NCBI RefSeq assembly: GCF_038051925.1
Contig: NZ_CP150634.1
Location: 2,294,001 to 2,358,000, forward strand
Length of the DNA: 64,000 bases
Source of the DNA: Methylotuvimicrobium sp. KM2
Lineage (GTDB): Bacteria; Pseudomonadota; Gammaproteobacteria; Methylococcales; Methylomonadaceae
Direction of reading: 5' to 3'
The first letter of the stretch is position 1. Each line of letters starts with the position of its first letter. The notes under the pieces were generated by a model that was not told where the DNA came from, did not search any database, and saw only the letters and a list, made by a program, of their open reading frames with translations. Of the stretch, positions 42,869 to 52,106 are shown one piece after another. The position numbers were made by a program, and so were the translations under genes.

Positions 42869-44496
42869 AACTGGAGTTTCAACAAAAAACCAAAAGCCTG
42901 ATCGACAGCCTGAAAGCCATTTGCGCCAACTACGGTTTGGGCAACGACGGTAATGAATTCAAAATCATCACCCAGACTTTTCTGTATAAGTTCTTAAACG
43001 ACAAATTTGCGTTTGAGGCCAAAAAGCTCGACGAATCCATCGCCAAAGCCGACAAGTGGGAAGAGGCGCTGGCCAAGCTCAGTGCAAACGATCTGGAAAT
43101 GCTGCAATTGCAAATGGGGCCGGATACCGCGCGCCTGAAACCCAGCCATTTCATCAACTACCTGTTCAGCCAGCAAAACGCGCCGGATTTCGCCAAACTG
43201 TTCGACGACACCCTGATCGACATCGCCATCAGCAACAACGACGTGTTCGCCGTCAAAACCGACGGCGGCGCGAAGGTGGTGCTGTTCGACCGCCTCAGTC
43301 AATACATTTCGGACGATGCCAAACGCGACGAATTTTGCCGTGCCCTCATCAACAAACTGGTGGAATTCAGCTTCGAGCGCATTTTCAATCAGAAATTCGA
43401 CTTCTACGCCACCATCTTCGAATACCTGATCAAAGACTACAACAGCAACAGCGGCGGCAAATACGCCGAGTATTACACCCCGCATGCCGTAGCCCGCATC
43501 ATGGCCGCGATTCTGGTGCCGGTAGACCAGCAAGACATCGTCAAAAACGTCAGCGTTTACGATCCGTCGGCGGGTTCCGGCACCTTGTTGATGAACGTCG
43601 CCCACGCCATCGGCGAAAACCGCTGTTCAATTTTCACTCAGGACATTTCGCAAAAATCCTCCAACCTGCTGCGGCTGAATCTGATTCTGAATAATCTGGT
43701 GCATTCCATCCCCAATGTCGTGCAGGGCAACACCCTGCTGCACCCCACGCACAAGGACGGCAGCGAGTTGAAGCGCTTCGATTACATCGTTTCCAATCCG
43801 CCGTTCAAAATGGACTTCAGCGATTTCCGCAATGATTTGGACACTAAAGCCAACAAGCCCCGTTTTTTTGCCGGTATCCCCAAGATCAAGGCCAAGGCCA
43901 CCGACAAAATGGAAATATACCAGTTGTTCCTGCAACACATCATTTACTCGCTCAAACCCGGCGGAAAGGCGGCTGTGGTGGTGCCGACCGGCTTCATCAC
44001 GGCCCAATCCGGCATCGACAAGGCTATTCGCATGCATCTGGTGGATAAACTAATGCTGGCTGGTGTCGTCTCCATGCCCAGCAACATCTTTGCAACTACC
44101 GGCACCAACGTCTCCATTCTGTTTATTGATGCCGGCAATAAAGACAAGGTTGCGCTGATCGATGCCTCGAATCTGGGGCAGAAAGTTAAAGAAGGCAAAA
44201 ACCAGAAAACCGTGCTGAGCACGGACGAAGAGCAGCGCATTATCGACGTGTTCAATGCCAAACAGACGGAAGAAGATTTCTCGGTGGCCGTCAGCTACGA
44301 CGACATCGCCGCCAAAAACTACTCGCTCAGTGCCGGGCAGTATTTCGATGTCAAGATTGAATATGTCGATATCACGCCGGAGCAGTTTGCCGAGAAAATG
44401 CAGGCGTTTACCGACAATTTGGACAACCTGTTCAGCCAGTCGCGGGAATTGGAAGTGGAGATTAAAAAGCAGTTGACCAGGTTGAGATATGAATAA
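42862..44496 (+). CDS. hsdM: Type I DNA methyltransferase M subunit
   Basis: 544 residues from a GTG that overlaps the hsdR stop. It has the N-terminal HsdM helical domain, then the adenine-N6 methyltransferase core with the SAM-binding motif DPSAGSGTLLMNVA and the catalytic motif SNPPF (NPPF type), and GGKAAVVVPTGFI further on. It methylates one adenine on each strand of the site selected by HsdS, protecting host DNA. Coupled to hsdS by an eight-base overlap. Intact. Confidence 0.96.
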   Translation: MVELEFQQKTKSLIDSLKAICANYGLGNDGNEFKIITQTFLYKFLNDKFAFEAKKLDESIAKADKWEEALAKLSANDLEMLQLQMGPDTARLKPSHFINYLFSQQNAPDFAKLFDDTLIDIAISNNDVFAVKTDGGAKVVLFDRLSQYISDDAKRDEFCRALINKLVEFSFERIFNQKFDFYATIFEYLIKDYNSNSGGKYAEYYTPHAVARIMAAILVPVDQQDIVKNVSVYDPSAGSGTLLMNVAHAIGENRCSIFTQDISQKSSNLLRLNLILNNLVHSIPNVVQGNTLLHPTHKDGSELKRFDYIVSNPPFKMDFSDFRNDLDTKANKPRFFAGIPKIKAKATDKMEIYQLFLQHIIYSLKPGGKAAVVVPTGFITAQSGIDKAIRMHLVDKLMLAGVVSMPSNIFATTGTNVSILFIDAGNKDKVALIDASNLGQKVKEGKNQKTVLSTDEEQRIIDVFNAKQTEEDFSVAVSYDDIAAKNYSLSAGQYFDVKIEYVDITPEQFAEKMQAFTDNLDNLFSQSRELEVEIKKQLTRLRYE

Positions 44497-45739
44497 TATT
44501 CGTTACCTCAAAGAAGTATCTGAAGTCATTACCAAAGGGACAACGCCTACGACTGTTGGTGGTGTATTTACGGATGAAGGAATTAACTTTGTAAAATCAG
44601 AAAGTATTTGTGATTCAAAATACCTAGACTCATCAGTATTCATGAAGATTGATGAAGAAACTGATGAAAAACTAAAAAGATCAAGGTTGCAAGAAGGAGA
44701 TCTTCTGTTTTCAATTGCAGGTGCCTATTTAGGAAAAATTTCTATTGTTAGAGCTGAAGATTTGCCCGCAAATACTAATCAGGCAGTTGGAATTGTAAGG
44801 CTTAAAAATGAATTGGTAGACGTAAGTTACCTATACTATTTTTTTAGTCAAACTCAGATTAATTCTTATATTAACAAGCTTTCTGCTCAATCATCTCAGC
44901 CAAACCTTAATCTGGATTTGCTAGGTAGACTGAGCTTTAATTGTTTGGCTCTTGATGAGCAAAAAAAGATTTCTAGCATCCTATCTGCAATCGACGCCAA
45001 AATCGAACTCAACAACCGCATCAACGCCGAGCTAGAAGCATTGGCGAAGACCTTGTATGACTACTGGTTTGTGCAGTTCGACTTTCCCTTCGACTTCGCG
45101 TCCTGCCCTGAGCAAGGTCGAAGGGAAGGCAAGCCCACCGCCAACGGCAAACCCTACAAATCCTCCGGCGGCAAAATGGTCTACAACCCAATCCTGAAAC
45201 GGGAAATACCGGAGGGGTGGGAAGTTGCTGTTGTTGCAGAGATATTAGGAAAAACACCGGCATCAAACAAAGTTTTAAATCAGGAAATACTGGCCGATGG
45301 CTCTATTCCGGTTATCGATCAAAGCCAAGATTATATTTGTGGATTTACTGACGATATAACAGCATTGATAACACCAACGCAGCCCCATGTAGTTTTCGGA
45401 GATCACACACGCGTAGTAAAACTGGTTAACTTCGAATACGCACGAGGTGCTGATGGCACTCAAATATTGCTGTCTAATGATGCGAGAATGCCAGGTTATT
45501 TGCTATATCAGGTTGTTTCAGATATTGATTTATCAAACTATGGGTATGCTAGGCACTTCAAGTTCTTGAAAGATTATAAGATTATTTTGCCTAATCAAAC
45601 AATTGCTGCCCGTTACCATGAAGTTGTGGCGCCTTGTTACGAAAAAATTAAGGGAGGGATATTCGAGAATCAACATCTAATGCGGCTTCGTGACTGGCTT
45701 CTCCCCATGTTGATGAACGGCCAAGTCACCGTAAAATAA
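44489..45739 (+). CDS. hsdS: Type I specificity subunit S
   Basis: 416 residues. It has two target-recognition domains (about 1-165 and 225-395), each followed by a conserved helix: RINAELEALAKTLYDYWFVQFDFPFDF in the centre and LRDWLLPMLMNGQV at the end. The first recognition domain's DNA is distinctly AT-rich, fitting domain exchange. In the centre, just after FPFDF, sits a short palindromic insertion (45084-45127) translated as about ten residues ending REGKPT. The reading frame stays open, so the subunit is probably functional, with the inter-domain spacer altered. Confidence 0.94.
   Translation: MNNIRYLKEVSEVITKGTTPTTVGGVFTDEGINFVKSESICDSKYLDSSVFMKIDEETDEKLKRSRLQEGDLLFSIAGAYLGKISIVRAEDLPANTNQAVGIVRLKNELVDVSYLYYFFSQTQINSYINKLSAQSSQPNLNLDLLGRLSFNCLALDEQKKISSILSAIDAKIELNNRINAELEALAKTLYDYWFVQFDFPFDFASCPEQGRREGKPTANGKPYKSSGGKMVYNPILKREIPEGWEVAVVAEILGKTPASNKVLNQEILADGSIPVIDQSQDYICGFTDDITALITPTQPHVVFGDHTRVVKLVNFEYARGADGTQILLSNDARMPGYLLYQVVSDIDLSNYGYARHFKFLKDYKIILPNQTIAARYHEVVAPCYEKIKGGIFENQHLMRLRDWLLPMLMNGQVTVK
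45084..45127. repeat. Palindromic element inserted in frame in hsdS
   Basis: TTCCCTTCGAC (45084-45094) and GTCGAAGGGAA (45117-45127) are perfect inverted arms around a 22-base loop containing CTGCCCTGAGCAAG. The CCCTGAG...GTCGAAGG phrase is shared with the intergenic palindromes at 12253-12299 and 51753-51792. Here the element lies inside coding sequence and is translated, similar in principle to the palindromic elements known within Rickettsia genes. Confidence 0.7.
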
Positions 45740-45753
45740 TCAACGGATTGAAT

Positions 45754-48700
45754 ATGAGTTATCAGGCAAAATTTACCGGCTGGCAAAACCTTACCCTCGA
45801 AGACTTGGTGGTGGCTTACCGCAAGGCTAAGGCGGATTGCTTCTTCGAGAACACTTTTCCCACCGCCATTAAGTTTGCCGAGTATGAGCAAGACCTGTTG
45901 ACTAATTTGAATGTGCTACTCTCCAGCCTGCAAACCAGCAAAGGTTTCGCGGAGAACGACGGTTATTTGGGCGAATTTCGCCTGCTACCCAAGAAGCTGT
46001 CATTCAAGCCCAAAGCGGATGCCGGCAATGGTCATGTGCATTTTTCGAATCCGGAGCGGGCTTTCGAGCATCTGACAAAAAATAACGATCTAATCCCCGA
46101 GTTTCGGATCGTCGGCGATTTTCCAGTAGACAGCCACATCATTTCCACCTTGTGGATCAATATGGTCGGGCATAAGTTTGATGCCTGTTTAGACGACAAC
46201 TGTTACGGCGCACGACTCAGGCGGATACGCAACGATGAATTGCTCGACAAGCACGCGCCTAAGTCGTTTCATATCAGTGCAATTGGTTCGTTCACTCCCT
46301 ATTTCCAGCCTTATCAACAATGGCGTAACGATGGCTTGCAAGCCATACGCGGGGAATTGGAGAAAGATCGCGACATCATCGCGGTCTCGCTGGATTTAAA
46401 AAGCTATTACCATTTTGTCGATCCAACGGCACTGGCATTGCCGGATTTGCATCGGGAATTAGGCTTGGAATTAACGGACGAAGAACAAGTGTTTACCCGG
46501 CAATTGGCGGAATTTCTGACTAAATGGGCTGAGCAGGCAGACCGATTTGCACAAAAAACGATTCATCGCAAAGCGAAAATTGCTGGTGGTTTGGTGATAG
46601 GCTTAACTGCCAGTCGAATTGTTTCCAATGTGTTGTTGCATCGTTGGGATTGCCTGATTAAGCAGAAGCTGGCACCCGTGCATTATGGGCGTTATGTGGA
46701 TGATATGTTTCTGGTACTTCGCGATACAGCTACGATTGCTAACAGCGATGACTTTATGATGTTTTTGCAGGAGCGTCTGGGCAAAGACTGTATTTTTCAG
46801 GACACCGGATCAAAAGTTAAAAAAGGCGAATCCAGCAAAATCTGGCAGATTCAACAAGGCAAAGAATTACAGGGTTCGTCACGAATCATGCTGCAATCGG
46901 ATAAGCAGAAACTATTTTTGCTGCAAGGCCGAGCAGGTCAAGATTTGCTCGACAGTATCGAAAAGGAAATATATGAGCTGTCCAGTGAGCATCGTTTGAT
47001 GCCATCGCCGGATCAATTGGAGGACTCGACAGCTGCTCGTGTTTTATCGGCAGCTGGCAGCGTTGGCGAAAACGCAGATGCGTTACGTAGGGCTGATGGT
47101 CTTACCATTCGCCGCTTAAGTTGGTCACTATATCTGCGCAATGTCGAAACCTTGGCCCGTGATTTACCGGCGCATGAGTGGTCGGCTCAGCGTGCTGATT
47201 TTTATCAGTTTGCGCATAACCATATTTTGCGACCAGACAGTTTGTTCGCGCATTTCAACTATCTGCCGCGATTGTTGGGTTTTGCGATTCACCTGAACGA
47301 GTGGCATGAAGCCGAACAGATTGTATTAAGAGCCTATGAATCACTTGATCAGTTGAAAGCGGTAGTTCAACAAGGTGGAGCCATTGTCGTTAATGGCGTT
47401 GAGGTAAAGGCCGGCAAGGATTTGTGGGGTTATTTAAAGGGCACATTAACGTGGTTATTTATTGACGCGGCGACACGTTATTACGATCCCGATCAATTGC
47501 TATCCGATCAGCGATCACCGAAAGAAAAACGATTGGCTGAACTGTTTCTGGCGGGTATTTTCCAAGGTTTGGTTGAGTTTGAAAAATTGCTTGAAATCAA
47601 ATTTGGCTTTGAAGAGTTTCATCAGAAGGCACCTTTGGTGGCAATGGCTGATCTGGCCAAGGAACCTTACAAACACATTTTGAAGAGCCGCTCTGCAAGT
47701 GGTTTGCTTAGTCGGCGTGATGGTAAGAAGGAAAGTCGAATTCTAAAACTGATGAAATCGGCTGACCTGATTAACACGGAAAACCTAGAACGGTTCTTGA
47801 AAACGACCCAATCAAGTCGGCTTGCATCAGTTGAGCCACGTTTTCGTAAAATTAAGAGTTACTTACCTTATCTGTTTCCGACGCGCCCACTTACAGCTTT
47901 GGAAATCTCGGAGCTTGCCCCGGAGTGCGTTGGACTGCGACAAGCCGATGGCAAAATATCCCAAGAAAAGCCTTCAGTCATTTGGGCCAAATATACCCAA
48001 GCGATACGAGGCGTTTGGATAAAACCGACCTTGATCGCTACGCTCCAGGATGGAGCAGAGAGCAAAAAACGTTCTCGACCCGCAAAGTATGTTCATGTTG
48101 GAACTGACAAAAAGCGGAAAATTGTTGTCGCTTTGACCAATTTTAAAACCGACGATAGCGATTGGGCCGCGATGGCGTGTAATAAGTCCAACCTTTCACG
48201 CTTGCGCTACCGCCGAATTGTCGATTTGGTAAATCATGCGATTAAGTTAAATCCAAAACCCGATTATTTATTGTTTCCAGAGCTTTCACTGCCATTGAAG
48301 TGGGTTGATAGCGTAGCTGCCAGACTTTGTTCAGCCGGAATCAGTTTGATCGCCGGAACCGAATATCGACACTTCGCCAAAGATGAAATTCTTAGCGAGG
48401 CCTGTCTTGTGTTGACCGACAACAGGCTTGGTTTTCCTGCTGCCGTCAGAATTTGGCAGCCCAAACTTGAACCGGCGGTTGGTGAAGACAAGGAACTTAC
48501 TGCTAAGTTTGGTAAGAAATGGGCGTATTCGAGAATCAAAGATAAAGCCAAACCGGTGTATATCCACAATGGTGCTCATTTTGGTGTGATGGTTTGTTCC
48601 GAGTTGCAAAACAGTAAAGCAAGGGTGAAATTTCAGGGGGAGATTGATGCGTTGATGGTATTAAGTTGGAATCAGGATTTGGAAACCTTCGCCTCATTGG

Positions 48701-48984
48701 TTGAATCGGCGGCATTGGACATTCACGCCTACACCATTTTGGTGAATAACCGTAAATACGGCGATAGCCGTGTCAGGTCTCCAGCTAAAGAATCCTTTAT
48801 GCGCGATTTGGCAAGGGTTCGCGGCGGTGACAATGATTTTGTCATTGCCGCCACGTTGTATATTGATGAATTACGAGCTTTCCAGAGCCGGGCAAAACGT
48901 TGGCCGCAAGAAGGCGATAAATTCAAGCCTGTGCCGGAAGGATTCAGATGGGCCAAAGGTCGTCGGCGATTGCCGCCAAAATGA
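45754..48984 (+). CDS. Reverse transcriptase-nitrilase fusion, DRT type 1-like
   Basis: 1076 residues from ATG 45754 (a TTG two codons earlier is less likely). The N-terminal half is an RT-like polymerase. The first catalytic Asp is in SLDLKSYY (D214), and the YVDD box lies in HYGRYVDDMFLVL (314-317). The C-terminal quarter is a carbon-nitrogen hydrolase domain with LLFPELSLP (Glu843), a candidate Lys904 (IWQPKLEP) and the nucleophile-type Cys948 in GVMVCSEL. An RT joined to a nitrilase domain is the known design of defence-associated RT type 1 (UG1 class and relatives), which protects against phages. It lies 14 bases after hsdS, so it may be part of the restriction operon. No non-coding RNA partner was seen. 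Confidence 0.88.
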   Translation: MSYQAKFTGWQNLTLEDLVVAYRKAKADCFFENTFPTAIKFAEYEQDLLTNLNVLLSSLQTSKGFAENDGYLGEFRLLPKKLSFKPKADAGNGHVHFSNPERAFEHLTKNNDLIPEFRIVGDFPVDSHIISTLWINMVGHKFDACLDDNCYGARLRRIRNDELLDKHAPKSFHISAIGSFTPYFQPYQQWRNDGLQAIRGELEKDRDIIAVSLDLKSYYHFVDPTALALPDLHRELGLELTDEEQVFTRQLAEFLTKWAEQADRFAQKTIHRKAKIAGGLVIGLTASRIVSNVLLHRWDCLIKQKLAPVHYGRYVDDMFLVLRDTATIANSDDFMMFLQERLGKDCIFQDTGSKVKKGESSKIWQIQQGKELQGSSRIMLQSDKQKLFLLQGRAGQDLLDSIEKEIYELSSEHRLMPSPDQLEDSTAARVLSAAGSVGENADALRRADGLTIRRLSWSLYLRNVETLARDLPAHEWSAQRADFYQFAHNHILRPDSLFAHFNYLPRLLGFAIHLNEWHEAEQIVLRAYESLDQLKAVVQQGGAIVVNGVEVKAGKDLWGYLKGTLTWLFIDAATRYYDPDQLLSDQRSPKEKRLAELFLAGIFQGLVEFEKLLEIKFGFEEFHQKAPLVAMADLAKEPYKHILKSRSASGLLSRRDGKKESRILKLMKSADLINTENLERFLKTTQSSRLASVEPRFRKIKSYLPYLFPTRPLTALEISELAPECVGLRQADGKISQEKPSVIWAKYTQAIRGVWIKPTLIATLQDGAESKKRSRPAKYVHVGTDKKRKIVVALTNFKTDDSDWAAMACNKSNLSRLRYRRIVDLVNHAIKLNPKPDYLLFPELSLPLKWVDSVAARLCSAGISLIAGTEYRHFAKDEILSEACLVLTDNRLGFPAAVRIWQPKLEPAVGEDKELTAKFGKKWAYSRIKDKAKPVYIHNGAHFGVMVCSELQNSKARVKFQGEIDALMVLSWNQDLETFASLVESAALDIHAYTILVNNRKYGDSRVRSPAKESFMRDLARVRGGDNDFVIAATLYIDELRAFQSRAKRWPQEGDKFKPVPEGFRWAKGRRRLPPK

Positions 48985-48988
48985 TTGA

Positions 48989-49167
48989 TTAACCTCAGTT
49001 CGGGATAAAAGAATCATTTACACCAATGGATTAAGGTAGTATCAGGCGGCTCTGGAAGAAGTGTGCGCGGCAGGGATGCCGCGCTCAAGCCTCCATGGAC
49101 GGATTCACGGCGTCTTCTGGAAGAGATGCCTGATACCGCCTGACTTCTTAACCTGAACTCAGGTTAA
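48989..49167. mobile_element. MITE-like inverted-repeat element after the RT gene
   Basis: TTAACCTCAGTTC (48989-49001) and GAACTCAGGTTAA (49155-49167) form 13-bp ends with one mismatch. Inside, GTATCAGGC and GCCTGATAC make a second nested pair. No coding capacity and no certain target duplication. It starts four bases after the RT stop codon and could also act as a terminator-like structure. Confidence 0.55.
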
Positions 49168-49632
49168 TTATTCAGACCCCAATAATTTTTTATGACTATT
49201 AAGCCTTGCTCGAACGGATCGGGGTAGCGGGATTGCGCCCGCTACCCCGATCCGTTCATATTCCGGCGATAAACTAGGACAATAAAAACCTATTAGCGCG
49301 GGTAATTTCGACAACCTAGAACGGCTCCCAAAATTAAAATCGGCCGAGGTCTCTGAATAATTACGTGCTTAGCAAGAAGTTAACAGGTGCTACATGTTGC
49401 TCAAGCAGCATACGAGCTGAAGCCGGGGGAAGCTTATACACGCGAATTTTTTGCAAGGCGCTTATCACAGCTTGGTTTTCGCAGATTTCAGTTGAGACTT
49501 TGTGAAGGTAATCTTTTCGAGCGTTGGCTATTTCTTCAAAGACTTAGACGCCAATGATGAACTTGACGCGATACCTTTAATTCAATTCGATTTTGAGCAT
49601 CTCAGTGAAGGGCAGCGCGCTTTTACTACCCT
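49168..49632. other. Intergenic stretch with a 20-bp-arm hairpin
   Basis: A perfect hairpin lies at 49212-49257: the left arm GAACGGATCGGGGTAGCGGG is fully complementary to the right arm around the loop ATTGCG. No T-run follows, so it is more likely an extragenic palindrome than a terminator. From 49502 a plus-strand frame runs 50 codons to a TGA at 49654-49656, overlapping the end of the next gene. It may be debris of an older ATPase-like gene but is too short to call. Confidence 0.6.
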
Positions 49633-50946
49633 TTACCCTCTCAACGGCAAATATTGAGTAAAGTACAAGGGCATGACGATATTGGTTTGCTCTAGTGCAG
49701 AAGAGCCTTGTGTGCCGGTTAACTTGAAGGTTTTGCTCGGTGCGCACTTATCAATGTAGGATGCCAGCGATTTTGCCCGTGTGCGTTTGCCGCTTTTGAC
49801 CTCGACTGGGACGATATCACCTTCATCCGTTGCTAGGATAAATTCAATTTCAGCGCGGGCGTCATTCCAAGAGTAATTTGGGTCAACGCCAATGGCGGTG
49901 AGTTCTTGCTGAACAAAGTTTTCTGCCACATATCCCTTGTACTCGTAGTTTTGCTGTTTGATTTCCTTATAACTGCTACCTAGCATATGATTGAGCAGGC
50001 CCACATCAAACAAAAACAGCTTGACCATATTCTCTTTTTTAAAGGCCGCGAGAGGCGATTTCGGCCGCCCTTCAATGGGATAATTCGCTAATGCCAAGCG
50101 GCAACACGTTAACCAGTGGATAGCGGTTTCAAAATCGCTGTAACGAGATTTACGCTCATGCACATGTTTAAATTTAAAACGCTTAACGGATTCATCGGAA
50201 ACCAGCGATAGTTGTGAAGGAATGCTATTGAATACGGATTCAATCAGCGTTGCATCGACCTTTCCTGCGTATTTACCAAAATCGCGACGATAACCTTCGA
50301 CTAAATCAGCATGAATTTTAGAGACCTTTTCAACGCGCTCTAAAATGCTCGACTCTTTATATTGATACCAAGCAGCAACCGCCTCAGGCATGCCACCGGT
50401 AAAAAAGTAGTCCGTCAGCTTATCCATTAATTTGCTGTGTACTGCTGGGGAGCTTGCTTGGCTATCAAAGGCTTTGATCAGAGCCTGTTCCTTTGATGCA
50501 TAAATAAATTCTTGGAAAGTCAATGGCCGTAAATTGTATTGTTCCACCTTGCCAACAGGAAAAGTGTTCAGCAAACCAATGTTCGAGCCACTGGCCGCCA
50601 CAAAATAGGACGGTGCTTTTTCGGCAAAATACTTTAATGAAGTAACGGCGCGTTCACATTCGCCAATCTCATCCAAGATCAGCAGATCAGTTTCTGGGTT
50701 AAACACTTGGTTGGTCAGCAGCTCAATGTTCATCAACAATTCGTCAGGTGACAGTGAGCCATCGAATGCTTCTTTGTAAGCATGATTTTCCAGAAAGTCG
50801 ATACGAAGGATATTGGCAAAGGTGTTGCCAAACAACTCTTGCAGCAGATAAGTTTTACCCGTTTGCCTAGCACCATCGATCAATAAGGGCTTGCGCATGG
50901 GTTGCGTTTTCCATGCCATTAAAGCGTTGAGTAAGGTGCGCTGCAT
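49633..50946 (-). CDS. ATP-binding protein with DUF4143 domain
   Basis: 437 residues. The N-terminal AAA domain has Walker A GARQTGKT at 25-32 and Walker B DLLILDEIGEC. The C-terminal DUF4143 part contains the PD-(D/E)XK-like stretch EIEFILATDEGDIVPVEVKSGK. These ATPases are widespread, often solitary and horizontally mobile, and their physiological role is unknown. Some are proposed to act in toxin-antitoxin or defence contexts. It is convergent with the RT-nitrilase gene and has two related operator-like motifs upstream of its start. Appears intact. Confidence 0.92.
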   Translation of the reverse strand: MQRTLLNALMAWKTQPMRKPLLIDGARQTGKTYLLQELFGNTFANILRIDFLENHAYKEAFDGSLSPDELLMNIELLTNQVFNPETDLLILDEIGECERAVTSLKYFAEKAPSYFVAASGSNIGLLNTFPVGKVEQYNLRPLTFQEFIYASKEQALIKAFDSQASSPAVHSKLMDKLTDYFFTGGMPEAVAAWYQYKESSILERVEKVSKIHADLVEGYRRDFGKYAGKVDATLIESVFNSIPSQLSLVSDESVKRFKFKHVHERKSRYSDFETAIHWLTCCRLALANYPIEGRPKSPLAAFKKENMVKLFLFDVGLLNHMLGSSYKEIKQQNYEYKGYVAENFVQQELTAIGVDPNYSWNDARAEIEFILATDEGDIVPVEVKSGKRTRAKSLASYIDKCAPSKTFKLTGTQGSSALEQTNIVMPLYFTQYLPLRG

Positions 50947-50998
50947 CGTCTTTTCCTGCCAGTAAAGTTGTTAACTGGCCAATACTATAGCTCACTTT

Positions 50999-51055
50999 AC
51001 ACTTTTATGCGCGTAAAAGTGTGGATTTTATCATTTATATGCGCGTAAAAATGTG
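50999..51055. promoter_or_regulatory. Doubled operator-like motif before the DUF4143 ATPase gene
   Basis: TATGCGCGTAAAA occurs twice in direct orientation, at 51006-51018 and 51038-51050, 32 bases apart (about three helical turns). Each is the centre of an imperfect palindrome; the first has arms ACACTTTTA and TAAAAGTGT. The pair lies 52-110 bases upstream of the start codon. The arrangement suggests a regulator that binds cooperatively on one face of the DNA, although no regulator gene is adjacent. Confidence 0.6.
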
Positions 51056-52106
51056 ATTTCAGCTCTGAATACATAGAAATTTCGTCAATCAGCCTTGAAG
51101 GCGAGGCTCTCCCTCGCCGTTAGCTGCAAATTTTTACGCTTGCCTGATGCAAGGCAGCAGCTGAAAATGACCTTGCGCTATTAAGGTGGTTACTGCGGCC
51201 ACCAATGGTTGTTGGAGTTTTTACACGCACAAATTGGCACAGCGCCTAATGTGCAAACAGAGAAAAGCAATGGAGCGAAACACCCTGCAATAACTGGGGG
51301 CAGAGTAAAATTAATTCTAGCAAAACGATTAACCGGAGCGCGTTTATAATACGGTTTTATTTTTCAGTTTTACGTGCCGCGCCCGGTTAGCTTTTCTTTA
51401 TGTTTAGCAACGATGCAAGGGAACTGGATGAATAGCAGACAAGCGCTTCGGATACTATTGTCCGCGCTGACGGTGGCCTCAATTTTTGGCGTATTCGCTG
51501 GCAGTAATGAACCTATACTTGGCACCTAGAGGCAGCGCAAAAGAGACAACCTGATTAGCAAGATGCTTCAGCTTGCCGAAACCAAGTGTCCAAGCAGGGG
51601 CCAGTCGTAGTCGCAAAAACTAAAATATGCTGTTACCCAAGCTCCAGCTTGGGTAACCTGTTCAGGAAGCTCTAGCTTCCCGACAATCAAGAAAAATTGA
51701 ACGAGCGAGTCGCGGGGTTGATTGAGAGTAAGCGGAGGTTGTGTCGGTCTCAGGAAGCTCTTGCCCTGAGCGCAGCCGAAGGGGGAGCTTCCGGGGTGTT
51801 TTTCCCAAGCTGGAGCTTGGGAAAGAGCGTGATGTGGGTGGCCGTTTTTAGCTTGACGCGCATGGCTTACGAACCCCGTCTTTTTAGGGGTTATGCTGAT
51901 CTTTGGGCTTTAGCTGAAGAAACTTACTAATCAGGAAAGACAATAGAAGATGCCTGTTTTCAGTTCGAGTGGAGGCCAGGCGAAAATGGATATGAAAAGC
52001 ATGAAAGCTAGCACGGTACTTCAGATGACCCGCTGCATCGCTCCTGTCGTCGCTATGCGGCAGCGGCCGCCTGAGTTTAATCATTAAAGCATCACTGGGA
52101 GGAAAT
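51056..52106. other. Repeat-rich non-coding stretch
   Basis: About 1 kb without a supported gene. The palindromes at 51632-51821 are listed separately. A short frame at 51428-51529 begins with a signal-peptide-like sequence (MNSRQALRILLSALTVAS) but stops after 33 residues and may be a remnant. The stretch 51056-51300 contains fragments reminiscent of integron cassette boundaries, though none is a proper attC. Confidence 0.5.
51632..51821. repeat. Palindromic repeat cluster
   Basis: GTTACCCAAGCT/AGCTTGGGTAAC (51632-51657) and GGAAGCTCTAGCTTCC (51665-51680) come first. GGAAGCTC...GAGCTTCC around CTTGCCCTGAGCGCAGCCGA (51753-51792) and CCCAAGCTGGAGCTTGGG (51804-51821) follow. The third shares its core phrase with 12253-12299. 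They create a spurious open frame at 51697-51930. Confidence 0.75.

Noticed and set aside
45754..48984. Retron or group II intron reverse transcriptase
   Set aside because: No maturase/HNH region, intron structure or msr-msd-like element was seen, and the fused nitrilase domain points to the DRT1-like class.
51697..51930. 77-residue plus-strand frame
   Set aside because: It translates the palindromic repeats at 51753-51821.
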